Of a DNA stretch of 64,000 nucleotides, positions 26,479-34,693 are shown piece after piece. The notes below the pieces were generated by a model. That model ran no database searches and was not told where the DNA came from. It saw only the letters and a list, made by a program, of their open reading frames with translations. Within the stretch, counting starts at the first letter, position 1; each line of letters opens with the position of its first letter. Source of the stretch: VXYL01 sp965243095 (GTDB taxonomy: Bacteria > Pseudomonadota > Gammaproteobacteria > Pseudomonadales > Azotimanducaceae); contig OZ251530.1 of assembly GCA_965243095.1 (NCBI GenBank), positions 3,968,001 through 4,032,000 of the forward strand, in the 5' to 3' direction. The position numbers and the translations under genes are program-made.

Positions 26479-27168
26479 CACCGTTGACCAAGAACAAGCG
26501 GCCAAACCCGAACCCGTGGCCAGCGTGGCCAGCGAAATCCTGCCCTCGGCAAGGGAGGACAATCCCGCCCACCATCGCGAAAAGACCGAAGTTCAACAGG
26601 ACTTCTTCGCCAGCCGCGGCTTTAAGAAGTTCGCGGCGGTCCTTTTCACCCTGCTCGTGTTGGTGCTTTGCAGTTCGGCGCTTACGGGCCTTGCGAAGTC
26701 GTCAACGGAGTCGTTCGCGACGTCCATCTTGACTCTGTTTGGAGTCCTGATTACCGGCATATTCGTGTTCATGGCGCTGCGAATCGATAGTGGCGCAAGA
26801 AAAGAAGCCCAAACAATCGCCCACGCAGAGGCGCGCGACCAAGCCGAGTTCGCAGCACGACTCATCGCGCCCGAGGAAGCGAGGAGAGTCGCGGTAGACG
26901 TCGCCAAGAGCGTCGCACGGGATGAATCGAGAAAAGTGGCGAAGACGTCGCTCGTGACGCCGCAAAGGTCGAAGCCGCGAGAGAGGCGCGAAAGACCGCA
27001 GGTGAAGTAGCGGACGATGTGGCAAAGGACGTCGCCAAGAGTGCGGCAAGAGATGCAGCGAGGGATGTGGCCAAAGACATTGCGAGCGGCGTTGCCAGAG
27101 AGGTGGCGCAGGATGAGTTCAATAGGATCATCAGGATCATTTCCGAGTCGCGCCCGCGTAGAGAATGA
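26471..27168 (+). CDS. Membrane protein with Ala/Lys coiled-coil tail, frameshifted
   Basis: ATG at 26471 has GAGGAGAG upstream and overlaps the LRR stop by eight bases. Two membrane helices (FAAVLFTLLVLVLCSSALTG and ILTLFGVLITGIFVFMAL) lead into a charged helical tail. The initial frame ends at 27010 with an atypical basic tail (TPQRSKPRERRERPQ). A shift of one base near the AAAA at 26932-26935 opens EDVARDAAKVEAAREARKTA and further VAKD-type heptads to a stop at 27166, which clearly continues the coiled coil. So one base has been lost, or a -1 slip on AAAA is used. Role unknown; the coupling suggests it works with the LRR protein. Confidence 0.65.
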
Positions 27169-27242
27169 GCTTCACGACTCGATGAGCGCTGCCGACGGCC
27201 CGAGGCTCGGCGGATGCCGCCCGTGGTGCGTCCGCGAACGGC

Positions 27243-28340
27243 TTAATTCGCCACACAGATCCCCGGCGCTTCGTATTCCAACCCCAGCAGGCGGAAGTAG
27301 TTCTGCCCCAAGGCGATGTTGCGGAAGGCGTTGTTGTCGAGTTCCTTGTGGATGCGGCCGGTTACTTCCAACTCGTCGCGGTAGATCGCGAAATCCTTGT
27401 TGCCCGAGGCCACGAAATCCGTGCCGGGGAGGAAGCGGTCCGAATGGGCGTTGATGAAGTCCACGTATTTGCGGCGCATGGCGGGGTCGGTGAACACGGC
27501 GTCGTCGATCACGCGCCAGGAGAGGTCGAGCATCAGGTGGGGATAGCGGTCTAGGAGCGAGCGCATGATGCGGATGTGCTTGTCGGCGTCCACTTTCGTG
27601 AGCTCGCGAGAGAGGCCGAGGTGCATCCAGACGATTTTGTTCTCCGGGTACAGACGTAAGACTTCCTCGATCCAGCGCTGGTATTTGGTCATGTCGGCGT
27701 TGTTGCCCAGGTCCGAGTGGATGGCGATGGGGATGCCGCGCTCCAGCAATACCTCCATGAACGGCGCCCAGCGCGGGATGGTCTCGAGGGGCACCACTTG
27801 GTGGTGGTTGCCGAACAGCGCTTGCTTGACCAGATTGACTTCGCCCATCCAGCGGAAGAGGCGCGGGAACTCCTCGTCCAAGAGGCGTATTCCGGCGAGC
27901 ACGGAATCCGGGCGCGACAAGTCCGGGAACGTCATGGAGAGCGTGAGCCGCACTTCCTCCGGTTTGTGGGCGGAGACGTTGGCGGCGTTCACGAAGTCGT
28001 TCTTCAGCGTCGGTTCCACCGGGGTGCCAAGGCAGTCGAGATAGTAGGTGCAGGCGGAGGAGACCGGCAGCATCTGGCCGATGCCGTACACGTTGGCGAA
28101 CAACACGCCGGTTCGCTCCATGTACTCCACCACTTCCAGGAACGGCAACGCGGGGCCGCCGAACGGGCGGAAGTGCGCATGGGTGTCCACCACCGCGGTG
28201 TGCGGCATCGTGGCGCGGTCGTAGCACTCCGCGTCGCCTTGGAACATGGCCATCGTCACCGGCGGCGTGGAAACGCAGCCTGTCAGCGTGAGCGCAATCA
28301 CCGCGCCGAACACGGCCCGCCACAAACGGTTGCCACTCAT
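27243..28340 (-). CDS. Amidohydrolase-family lipoprotein
   Basis: 365 aa. The signal peptide ends in a lipobox (LTLTGCVS), so the protein is membrane-anchored outside the cytoplasm. The metal-dependent hydrolase fold follows: HxH in VDTHAHFRPFGG (about 50-61), a later His in AIHSDLG, and the catalytic Asp in FLPGTDFVASG. Amidohydrolase-2-like proteins act as decarboxylases or lactonases on small organic acids; an exported version is uncommon. It is followed 31 bases away, on the same strand's upstream side, by the FAH-family gene, consistent with a small catabolic operon. Substrate unknown. Confidence 0.85.
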   Translation of the reverse strand: MSGNRLWRAVFGAVIALTLTGCVSTPPVTMAMFQGDAECYDRATMPHTAVVDTHAHFRPFGGPALPFLEVVEYMERTGVLFANVYGIGQMLPVSSACTYYLDCLGTPVEPTLKNDFVNAANVSAHKPEEVRLTLSMTFPDLSRPDSVLAGIRLLDEEFPRLFRWMGEVNLVKQALFGNHHQVVPLETIPRWAPFMEVLLERGIPIAIHSDLGNNADMTKYQRWIEEVLRLYPENKIVWMHLGLSRELTKVDADKHIRIMRSLLDRYPHLMLDLSWRVIDDAVFTDPAMRRKYVDFINAHSDRFLPGTDFVASGNKDFAIYRDELEVTGRIHKELDNNAFRNIALGQNYFRLLGLEYEAPGICVAN

Positions 28341-28371
28341 TGCGCCATACCTCGCTTTGCGTGTGCGCCGC

Positions 28372-29247
28372 TCAGCCGATCACGGTGGCGGCGTCTTCCG
28401 CGACCACCTTGTGTTCGATGTAGCCGACGTTTTCGATTTCCACGCGCACCTCGTCGCCAACCCTCAGCCAAGGCGGCGGCCGCATCGCCGCGGCCACGCC
28501 CGAGGGGGTGCCGGTGAAGATCACGTCGCCCGGATCCAGCGGGAAGGATTTGGTCAGGTGGGCGATTTGCTCGAAGCAGTTGAACACCAGGTGGCGGGTG
28601 TTCGAGTTCTGCCGCACTTCGTCGTTCACCACCGTGCGAATGCCGAGATTGTGCGGGTCCCCCACTTCGTCGGCGGTGACGATCCACGGGCCGAACGGGG
28701 CGTGCGTGTCGAAGGATTTGCCGATCTGCATGGTGGGCGCGGCGCGCTGCCAGTCGCGCACGCTCACGTCGTTGCCGCAGCAGTAGCCGGCGATCACCTC
28801 GTGGGCGCGCTCGGCAGGCACGTGCTTGGCGCGCTTGCCGATGACGAACGCCAGCTCGCCTTCGTAATCGAGGTTGTCCGAAACCACGGGCTTGTTGATG
28901 CTGCCGTAGGGCCGGTTGGCGGCGTTGCGCTGCTTGTTGAACCACATCTGCACCTTGGGCGCTTCGGCGCCAGTTTCGGCGATGTGGTCGGCGTAGTTGA
29001 GGCCGATGGCGAGAATCTTGCCCGGCAGCGGCACCGGCGCCTGCAAGGTCACGTCGGCCACGGGGAACGCCACTTCGGGATTGGTTTGCGCCTCCCGCGC
29101 CGCCGCCATCGCCTCGTCGCCGGCGGCGAGGAAGTCGAGCATCGTGTCCGGCAGGCCCGGCGACACCGCCGGCAGATCGATGACCAGTTCGCCGACCACC
29201 ACGCCGATGCGGGTGCGCTGGCCGTGGGTGAAGGTGCAGAGTTTCAT
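28372..29247 (-). CDS. Fumarylacetoacetate hydrolase-family protein
   Basis: 291 aa from the ATG at 29247 (MKLCTF) with GGAGA before it. The FAH fold shows ILAIGLNYADHIAETG, the metal-site glutamates in LDYEGELAFVIGK, CCGNDVSVRDWQ and the C-terminal DVIFTGTPSGVAAAM. Members hydrolyse C-C bonds in 2,4-diketo acids or isomerise/hydrate related intermediates of aromatic breakdown. It lies between the amidohydrolase lipoprotein and an alpha/beta hydrolase on the same strand, suggesting a degradation cluster. Exact reaction not assignable. Confidence 0.92.
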   Translation of the reverse strand: MKLCTFTHGQRTRIGVVVGELVIDLPAVSPGLPDTMLDFLAAGDEAMAAAREAQTNPEVAFPVADVTLQAPVPLPGKILAIGLNYADHIAETGAEAPKVQMWFNKQRNAANRPYGSINKPVVSDNLDYEGELAFVIGKRAKHVPAERAHEVIAGYCCGNDVSVRDWQRAAPTMQIGKSFDTHAPFGPWIVTADEVGDPHNLGIRTVVNDEVRQNSNTRHLVFNCFEQIAHLTKSFPLDPGDVIFTGTPSGVAAAMRPPPWLRVGDEVRVEIENVGYIEHKVVAEDAATVIG

Positions 29248-29308
29248 GGATTCTCCAAGTCGCAAGCGGCTTTGTCGGCGCTTGCCGTTGCCGTGCGATA
29301 TTGCGGCG

Positions 29309-29971
29309 TCAAGTGGTTTCGAGTGTGTCCAGCCAAGCGGCCAAGTGGCCGGCCATCTCCGCGAAGACGCTGTCCGGGCGCGAGCGCGTGCGTTTCAACA
29401 CCTTGTAGCCGTGGTCGGCGGTTTCCAACCGGTGCAGCGTGGCGCCGATCTGCGCGGTCACGTCCTCCAACAGCGGCGCGTCCGCCATGCCGTCGCGGCT
29501 GCCGGAAAGGAACAGCATCGGCGCGGTGATGCGGCCCAGATGTTCCGCCCGCTTGACGTCCGGTTTGCGCGGCATGTGCAGCGGGAACGAGCAGAACACC
29601 AAGCCGGCCACCGCCAGTTCGTGCTCCACCACCGCGTGCGAGGCCATGCGGCCGCCGTAGCTGTGCCCGCCGATGAGATAGGGCCCGTCGGCGTTGTCTT
29701 GGGCAAAGGCGTGCGCCGCGGCCACGGTGGCGGTGGCCACGCCTTGCGCGTCCACCCGCGAGCGGCCGGCCTCCATGTAGGGGAAGTTGTAGCGCAAGGT
29801 GGCGACGCCCACGGCGGCGAACGCCTCGGCGATGGCCTCCATGTTGGCGTGGCGCATCCCGGCGCCGGCGCCGTGGCCGAACGTCAGCGTTGCGCGATGG
29901 GCGGCGTCGGCCGGCCGCAACAACGCGCTCACCTCGCGGTCGCCGGCCGTTATGCGCAACTCGCGCGTCAT
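29309..29971 (-). CDS. Alpha/beta hydrolase (KANL3/Tex30-like, dienelactone-hydrolase fold)
   Basis: 220 aa, cytoplasmic. The nucleophile elbow is GGHSYGGRMASH (Ser in GHSYGG), the acid lies in LSGSRDGMADAP, and the catalytic His in ADHGYKV. The N-terminal FGHGAGAGMRHANM oxyanion strand and LRYNFPYMEAG are typical of this KANL3/Tex30 group. Its stop abuts the ClpP-like gene end region upstream on the same strand, with a gap of one base. Substrate unknown; esterase or lactonase activity is expected. Confidence 0.88.
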   Translation of the reverse strand: MTRELRITAGDREVSALLRPADAAHRATLTFGHGAGAGMRHANMEAIAEAFAAVGVATLRYNFPYMEAGRSRVDAQGVATATVAAAHAFAQDNADGPYLIGGHSYGGRMASHAVVEHELAVAGLVFCSFPLHMPRKPDVKRAEHLGRITAPMLFLSGSRDGMADAPLLEDVTAQIGATLHRLETADHGYKVLKRTRSRPDSVFAEMAGHLAAWLDTLETT

Positions 29972-29972
29972 C

Positions 29973-30611
29973 CTACGGCAGGTCCGCGATGGTTTCGATG
30001 GCGCTGCCCACCAAGCCGTACTCGATGGCTTCCTCCACGCTCATCCAATGGTCGCGGTCGGTGTCCTTGGCCACCCGGTCGAGAGGCTGCCCGGTCTGCT
30101 CGGCGATGATCTGGTTGATGCGCTCGCGGGTCTTGACGATTTCCCGGGCGTGGATTTCGATGTCCGCGGCGTCGCCGCCGAAGCCGCCCGCCGGCTGGTG
30201 GATGAGGAAGCGCGTGTTCGGCAGCGCGAAGCGGTTGGCGCGTTCGGCGGCGAGGTAGATGTGCGTGGCGATGCTGCCCACCCAGCCGGTGCCGACGATG
30301 CGCACCGGCGCCTTGATGAAGCGGATGAGGTCGAAGATGGTGTCGCCGGACTCGACGTGGCCGCCGGGCGAGCCGAGGAACAGCGTGACCGGATCGTCGC
30401 TCTCGAACGACAGCGCCAAGAGCTTCTCCGCGGTGCGTTGCGCCACCGCCTTGTCGATCTCGCCGAAGATGGTGAGCGTGCGGTTCTTGAGCAGCGTGTT
30501 CTCGAGAAACGCGAACTGCTTGGCCGCTTCGGCGGCCTCCTTCGCGCCATCCGGCGCCGCGTGCTTCGGCCCGGCCAACAAAGACGCCGCCGGTTGCGAG
30601 GATTGCCCCAT
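29973..30611 (-). CDS. ClpP-like serine protease, divergent paralog
   Basis: 212 aa from the ATG at 30611 with GGGGTGGG upstream. The ClpP/crotonase fold is clear: LFLGSPGGHVESGDTIFDLI, the catalytic Ser in GWVGSIATHIYLAAE, the catalytic His in LIHQPAGGFGG, and the catalytic Asp in AKDTDRDHWMS. Classical ClpP has GQAASMGAFLL at the serine; this variant (GWVGSIATHI) marks a divergent subgroup. A 40-residue N-terminal extension replaces the usual propeptide. No clpX is adjacent. It could be a non-canonical peptidase with its own adaptor. Confidence 0.88.
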   Translation of the reverse strand: MGQSSQPAASLLAGPKHAAPDGAKEAAEAAKQFAFLENTLLKNRTLTIFGEIDKAVAQRTAEKLLALSFESDDPVTLFLGSPGGHVESGDTIFDLIRFIKAPVRIVGTGWVGSIATHIYLAAERANRFALPNTRFLIHQPAGGFGGDAADIEIHAREIVKTRERINQIIAEQTGQPLDRVAKDTDRDHWMSVEEAIEYGLVGSAIETIADLP

Positions 30612-30807
30612 GCCCACCCCAGTTCGGAAAACGCCGGTATTTTACCCCGCGCCGGCACCTCTTGCTTGAGGGTGGCGAAGGAACCGCGGAACCAGCCGCC
30701 ACCGTGCGACATGGTGTGCCGTGTGCGCGTGAAGTGTTGCCGCGAGGCCGTGACTCTCGCATTATTGCCGCCATGTAGAGCCGCAAACGCAACCATCGCC
30801 CACAACC

Positions 30808-31506
30808 ATGTCTCGGCCGCCCCTGCCCCGCACCGCCGTGCAGCGCTTCCTCGCGGACGCGCGCGCCAATCCGCCAGTGGCGCAAACCGCCGCGCCACAG
30901 CGCATTCTGTTCGCTTTGGACGCCACCGCCAGCCGCGAGCCCACTTGGGACTTGGCGATGAATCTGCACGCCGAGCTGTTCCAAGCGGCGGCGGAGACCG
31001 GCCGGCGTTCCGCCGCGCCCATCGCCGTGCAACTCGCCTACTACCGCGGCTACAACGAGTTCCACGTCTCGCCGTGGACCACCTCCCCGGCGGAATTGCT
31101 CGAACGCATGACCGGGGTTTCCTGCCGCGGCGGCCTCACGCGCATCGAGCGCGTGCTCGAACACGCGTTGCGGGAAACCGGGCGCGAAGCCATCAAAGCG
31201 GCGGTGTTCGTGGGCGACTGCTGCGAGGAGCCGGCCGCCAAGGTGATCCACGCCGCCGGGCGGCTGGCGCTGTTCCGCTTGCCGTTCTTCGTCTTCCAAG
31301 AAGGCCACGACCCGGTCGCGGCGCAGGTGTTCCGCGACATCGCCCGCATCACCGGCGGCGCCCACATGCCGTTCGCGCCGGGCAGCGCCGCGCGTCTGCG
31401 GGATCTGTTCGGCGTGGTGGCGCGGTACGCCGCGGAAGGCCGCGCCGGGGTGCGCGAGCCGCCCCACGCCGCGGCGCAAGCGGTGCTGGCCCAGTTGCCG
31501 CCGTGA
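30808..31506 (+). CDS. VWA-domain protein
   Basis: 232 aa, soluble. An N-terminal 30-residue tail precedes a von Willebrand A fold whose MIDAS reads ILFALDATASREPTWD (DxTxS). Later elements are GGLTRIERVLEHAL and KAAVFVGDCCEEP. The C-terminus covers DIARITGGAHMPFAPGS. Such proteins bind partners through a metal ion. It is followed 16 bases later by the J-domain membrane protein, an arrangement suggesting a joint chaperone or assembly function. The client is not evident from the neighbours. Confidence 0.82.
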   Translation: MSRPPLPRTAVQRFLADARANPPVAQTAAPQRILFALDATASREPTWDLAMNLHAELFQAAAETGRRSAAPIAVQLAYYRGYNEFHVSPWTTSPAELLERMTGVSCRGGLTRIERVLEHALRETGREAIKAAVFVGDCCEEPAAKVIHAAGRLALFRLPFFVFQEGHDPVAAQVFRDIARITGGAHMPFAPGSAARLRDLFGVVARYAAEGRAGVREPPHAAAQAVLAQLPP

Positions 31507-31522
31507 TGGGAGCGGTGCGCTG

Positions 31523-32272
31523 ATGCTGTTCGCCATTGGCTTGGTCGTGTTCGTGGTGGCCTTCATCGTGCTGTGGAAGGAGGTCGCGGCGAAGAACAAG
31601 CCGCGCAAGCTCTCCAAGGTGGCCGGCGCGGCCGCGGTGGTGCTGCTTGGCACGCTCATGCTGCTCGCCGCCAGCGGCCGGCTGCACTGGGTTTTGGCGC
31701 TGGCGGCCGGCGTCCTGCCCTTTCTGCGCTGGATCGCCGGGCTGTTGATCGGGCCGCTGGTGGGGCGGTGGTTCCGCACGATGTTCAACCCGGCGCGCGC
31801 GGCACCGGGTGGCGGTGCTGCGGGGCCGCAGGTTTCCACGGTGGAAACCGACGATTTGCGCATGACGCTGGAGCACGATTCCGGCGACATGGACGGCGAA
31901 GTGCTGCGCGGCAGCCGAAGCGGAAGCCGCCTCTCGGAGTTGGACTTGGACGCCTTGCGCACCTTGCGCTCGGACTTCGCGGCGCAGGATTCGCTGCAAC
32001 TCTTGGACGCCTACCTGGAGCGCCGCTTCCCCGGCTGGCAAGGCGCCGGCGAGCAGACCTCGGATGGCCACCGCGCCCCGCCGAGCGCGCCGCCGATGGA
32101 CGAGGCGCAGGCGCTGCAAGTGCTGGGCCTCGCGCCGGAGGCAACCCGGGACGAGGTGGTGGACGCGCACCGGCGCTTGATGCAGAAAATGCACCCGGAC
32201 CGCGGCGGGACGGACTATCTCGCCGCGACGCTGAACCAAGCCAAGGATGTGTTGCTAGCCGTGCGCCAATAA
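31523..32272 (+). CDS. Membrane-anchored J-domain protein (DjlA/TIM14-like)
   Basis: 249 aa. Three hydrophobic segments lie within the first 90 residues (AIGLVVFVVAFIVLW, AAVVLLGTLMLLAASG, WVLALAAGVLPFLRWIAGLL). A cytoplasmic linker follows, and a C-terminal J-domain (about 190-249) carries the HPD motif in MQKMHPDRGGTDYLAA. It would recruit and stimulate DnaK at the inner membrane. Similar short J-domain membrane proteins occur throughout proteobacteria. It is co-oriented with, and 16 bases after, the VWA gene, and convergent with the small membrane protein at 32301. Confidence 0.9.
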   Translation: MLFAIGLVVFVVAFIVLWKEVAAKNKPRKLSKVAGAAAVVLLGTLMLLAASGRLHWVLALAAGVLPFLRWIAGLLIGPLVGRWFRTMFNPARAAPGGGAAGPQVSTVETDDLRMTLEHDSGDMDGEVLRGSRSGSRLSELDLDALRTLRSDFAAQDSLQLLDAYLERRFPGWQGAGEQTSDGHRAPPSAPPMDEAQALQVLGLAPEATRDEVVDAHRRLMQKMHPDRGGTDYLAATLNQAKDVLLAVRQ

Positions 32273-32300
32273 GGCGCGAACTAGATGCGTGGCCGGCGTT

Positions 32301-32420
32301 TTACTCCACCAGCGAGGCGACGAAGCTCGCCACCATGATTAGCACGCACAGCCAACCGAGCAGGATGAAGAGCTTTACCACCACGCCCTGCTCGAAGAAA
32401 TCCTCAATCAAATGCCACAT
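32301..32420 (-). CDS. Single-span small membrane protein
   Basis: 39 aa from the ATG at 32420: MWHLIEDFFEQGVVVKLF and then a hydrophobic segment ending SFVASLVE. One membrane helix, no other motif. The frame continues upstream without a stop through the 15-bp repeats (to 32543, 80 aa), so a longer product with repeated GNA units is possible. Short single-span proteins often modulate larger membrane complexes; nothing here tells which. Confidence 0.5.
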   Translation of the reverse strand: MWHLIEDFFEQGVVVKLFILLGWLCVLIMVASFVASLVE

Positions 32421-32423
32421 TCT

Positions 32424-32537
32424 TGCGTTCCCTGTCCTCGCGTTCCCGTCATCTGCGTTCCCTAACTTTGCGTTCCCGCTATTTGCGTTCCCTATGTTTG
32501 CGTTCCCGCAATCTGCGTTCCCGCACCTTGCGTTCTG
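32424..32537. repeat. 15-bp minisatellite
   Basis: Seven full units and one partial unit of 15 bp, each beginning TGCGTTCCC (the second CGCGTTCCC) and followed by six variable bases. On the reverse strand the array reads in frame as GNAxx pentapeptides joined to the small membrane protein at 32301-32420. Copy number is expected to vary. Confidence 0.9.
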
Positions 32538-32564
32538 CCGCAAGCCGAATCCACCGCCTTCGCG

Positions 32565-33710
32565 CTAGTAGCCCTCCAGCTCCCCATAGCGGTTGCGGTG
32601 GAAGTTCACGTCGCCGAAGGTCTGCTCGGTTACCGCGGCGCGCTTGAGGAAGAAGCCGATGTCGAACTCGTCGGTCATGCCGATGCCGCCGTGCATCTGG
32701 ATGCCCTCGCGGGAGACGGTGTGGAAGGTCTCGCCCACTTTCGCCTTGGCGAGGCTGGCGAGCTTGGCCACTTCCGCCGCATCCCGCGCCTCGTCCAAGG
32801 CCGTGAGCGCTTCCAACACGCAGCTCTTGGAGAGTTCGAGCTCGCAGAACATGTTGGCGGCGCGGTGCTTCAGCGCTTGGAACGAGCCGATGGGCACGCC
32901 GAACTGCTCGCGCTCCTTGAGGTACGCGATGGTGCGGTCGAAGCACTCCTGGGCGCTGCCGACCATCTCCGCGGCGATGCCGACGCGGGCGATGTCGAGC
33001 GCCGGATCCAGCACCTCCGCGCCCTGCCCTTCCACGCCCACGAGCGCATCCGCGGCAACCCGCACACCATCGAGCTCGATGTTGGCGGCGTTGCGGCTGT
33101 CCACCATCTTCGTGCGCGTCACCTGTACGCCTTCCGCTTGCCGATCCACCAGAAACAACGAGATGCCGTCGCGCTCGCCGACCGCGCCGCCGGTGCGGGC
33201 GACGACGATCAGCCGATCCGCCACATGCCCATCGAGCACGAACCTCTTGCTCCCGCGCAGCGTGTAGCCATCGCCGGTCTTCTCGGCGGTGGTCGCGATC
33301 CCGTAGGGGCTGTGCCGGTGCGATTCCTCCAGCGCCAACGCCAGCAACAACTCGCCGGCCGCGACCTTGCTCAACAAGGCGGACTTCTGCGCCGCGCTGC
33401 CGCCAAGGTTGAGAATCGTGCCGCCCACCCAAACCGTGGCGTACAGCGGGCTGGCGGCCAACGTGCGCCCGGTCTCCTCGGTGACCACGCCGAGGCCCTT
33501 GTACCCGAACGCCAAGCCGCCGTGTTCTTCGGGAAACGGGATGCCGGCCCAACCGAGCTCGGCCATCTTCGCCCACGTCTGGCGGTCGAAGCCGTCCGCG
33601 CTTTCCTCGTCGCGCAGCTTGCGCAGTTGCGCGATCGGCGCGTTCTCGGCGCAAAAGCTCTTCGCCGTGTCCTTGAGCATGCTCTGCTCGTCGTTGAGAA
33701 TCATGGGCAT
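32565..33710 (-). CDS. Acyl-CoA dehydrogenase
   Basis: 381 aa from the ATG at 33710, with GGGGGAG upstream. Full acyl-CoA dehydrogenase fold: N-terminal helices (MILNDEQSMLKDTAKSF), LALALEESHRHSPYGI around the FAD site, the beta domain, and the C-terminal GIQMHGGIGMTDEFDIGFFL signature. The usual catalytic Glu position is not certain from sequence alone. It oxidises an acyl-CoA to the 2-enoyl-CoA, passing electrons to ETF. A crotonase lies about 110 bases away on the same strand, so the two may act in sequence. Substrate chain unknown. Confidence 0.92.
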   Translation of the reverse strand: MPMILNDEQSMLKDTAKSFCAENAPIAQLRKLRDEESADGFDRQTWAKMAELGWAGIPFPEEHGGLAFGYKGLGVVTEETGRTLAASPLYATVWVGGTILNLGGSAAQKSALLSKVAAGELLLALALEESHRHSPYGIATTAEKTGDGYTLRGSKRFVLDGHVADRLIVVARTGGAVGERDGISLFLVDRQAEGVQVTRTKMVDSRNAANIELDGVRVAADALVGVEGQGAEVLDPALDIARVGIAAEMVGSAQECFDRTIAYLKEREQFGVPIGSFQALKHRAANMFCELELSKSCVLEALTALDEARDAAEVAKLASLAKAKVGETFHTVSREGIQMHGGIGMTDEFDIGFFLKRAAVTEQTFGDVNFHRNRYGELEGY

Positions 33711-33817
33711 TCGCTCGCTCCCCCCTGCTGGCGGGTGCATGATATGTCAGGCCGCGGGCGCGTGGAACCCCGCGACGCAGCAGCGCTTCAGCTTCGCTGC
33801 CGTTCGCAACAGCGCGG

Positions 33818-34672
33818 TTATTCGGCGGCGCGCCGTTTCGGCAGGTCCACGAATTCGCCCGGGCGGTTCTCGCGGCGGGCGCGCATGGCCTCTTGCATTT
33901 CCTCGCCTTGCAGGAAGGAGGCGTTCCAGATGGCGATGTAGTCCAAGCCATCGGCGGTGGTGTGGTCGCGGGCGTAGTTGATCATGCGCTTGCAGCCGTA
34001 CACGGCCAGCGGCGGCTTGGCGGCGATTTCGCGCGCCACGGCGAAGACGCCCTCCAGCATGGCGTCTTGATCCGCGAATACGCGATTCACCAAGCCGACC
34101 TCGCGGGCTTCTTCCGCGGACATGCGCCGGCCGGTGTAGGCGAGTTCCCGCACCACGCCTTCGGGAACGAGTTTGCACAGGCGCGGGAAGGTGCCCACGT
34201 CGGCCGTCATGCCGATGTTGATCTCGAAGATGGTGAAGTAGGCATCCGCGGTGGCGTACCGCATGTCGCAAGCCGAAACCATGTCCACGCCGCCGCCGAT
34301 GCAGCCGCCTTGCACGGCCGCGAGCACCGGAATGCGACATTCCTCCAAGCAACTGAAACTGCCCTGCAAGTGCGCCGCGCCGTCGTAGAAACTGGCGCCG
34401 CGGCGGATGCGGGCGGCGCGCGCGGCGGCGGCGTCGGCACCGCCGGCGCCGCCCCCGCCGCCGAACGCGGCGAGATCCATCCCCGCCGAGAAGTGCGGGC
34501 CGGTGGAGGAGACGACGATGGCGCGCGCCTTGGCGTTGCCGTCGATGTCCGCGACGATGGCCGGCAGTTCCCGCCAAAACGCCGGATTCATGCTGTTGCG
34601 CTTCTGCGGCCGGTTCAAGCGCACATGCGCGACCTGATCCTGCGTGGAAACCTCGAAACACTCGTATTGCAT
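33818..34672 (-). CDS. Crotonase, dienoyl-CoA isomerase-like
   Basis: 284 aa with GGAGGG before its ATG. Oxyanion-hole blocks HFSAGMDLAAFGG and VQGGCIGGGVDMVSACDMRY are intact. The active-site loop FEINIGMTADVGTFPRL has the Asp-Glu-Asp pattern of delta3,5-delta2,4-dienoyl-CoA isomerases (ECH1 type), rather than the two-Glu pattern of hydratases. A Gly/Ala-rich insert (GGGGGAGGADAAAARAARI) follows the first block. It probably works with the nearby acyl-CoA dehydrogenase on unsaturated acyl-CoAs. Confidence 0.9.
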   Translation of the reverse strand: MQYECFEVSTQDQVAHVRLNRPQKRNSMNPAFWRELPAIVADIDGNAKARAIVVSSTGPHFSAGMDLAAFGGGGGAGGADAAAARAARIRRGASFYDGAAHLQGSFSCLEECRIPVLAAVQGGCIGGGVDMVSACDMRYATADAYFTIFEINIGMTADVGTFPRLCKLVPEGVVRELAYTGRRMSAEEAREVGLVNRVFADQDAMLEGVFAVAREIAAKPPLAVYGCKRMINYARDHTTADGLDYIAIWNASFLQGEEMQEAMRARRENRPGEFVDLPKRRAAE

Positions 34673-34693
34673 TTGCCCTCCTTGGGCTCAAGG

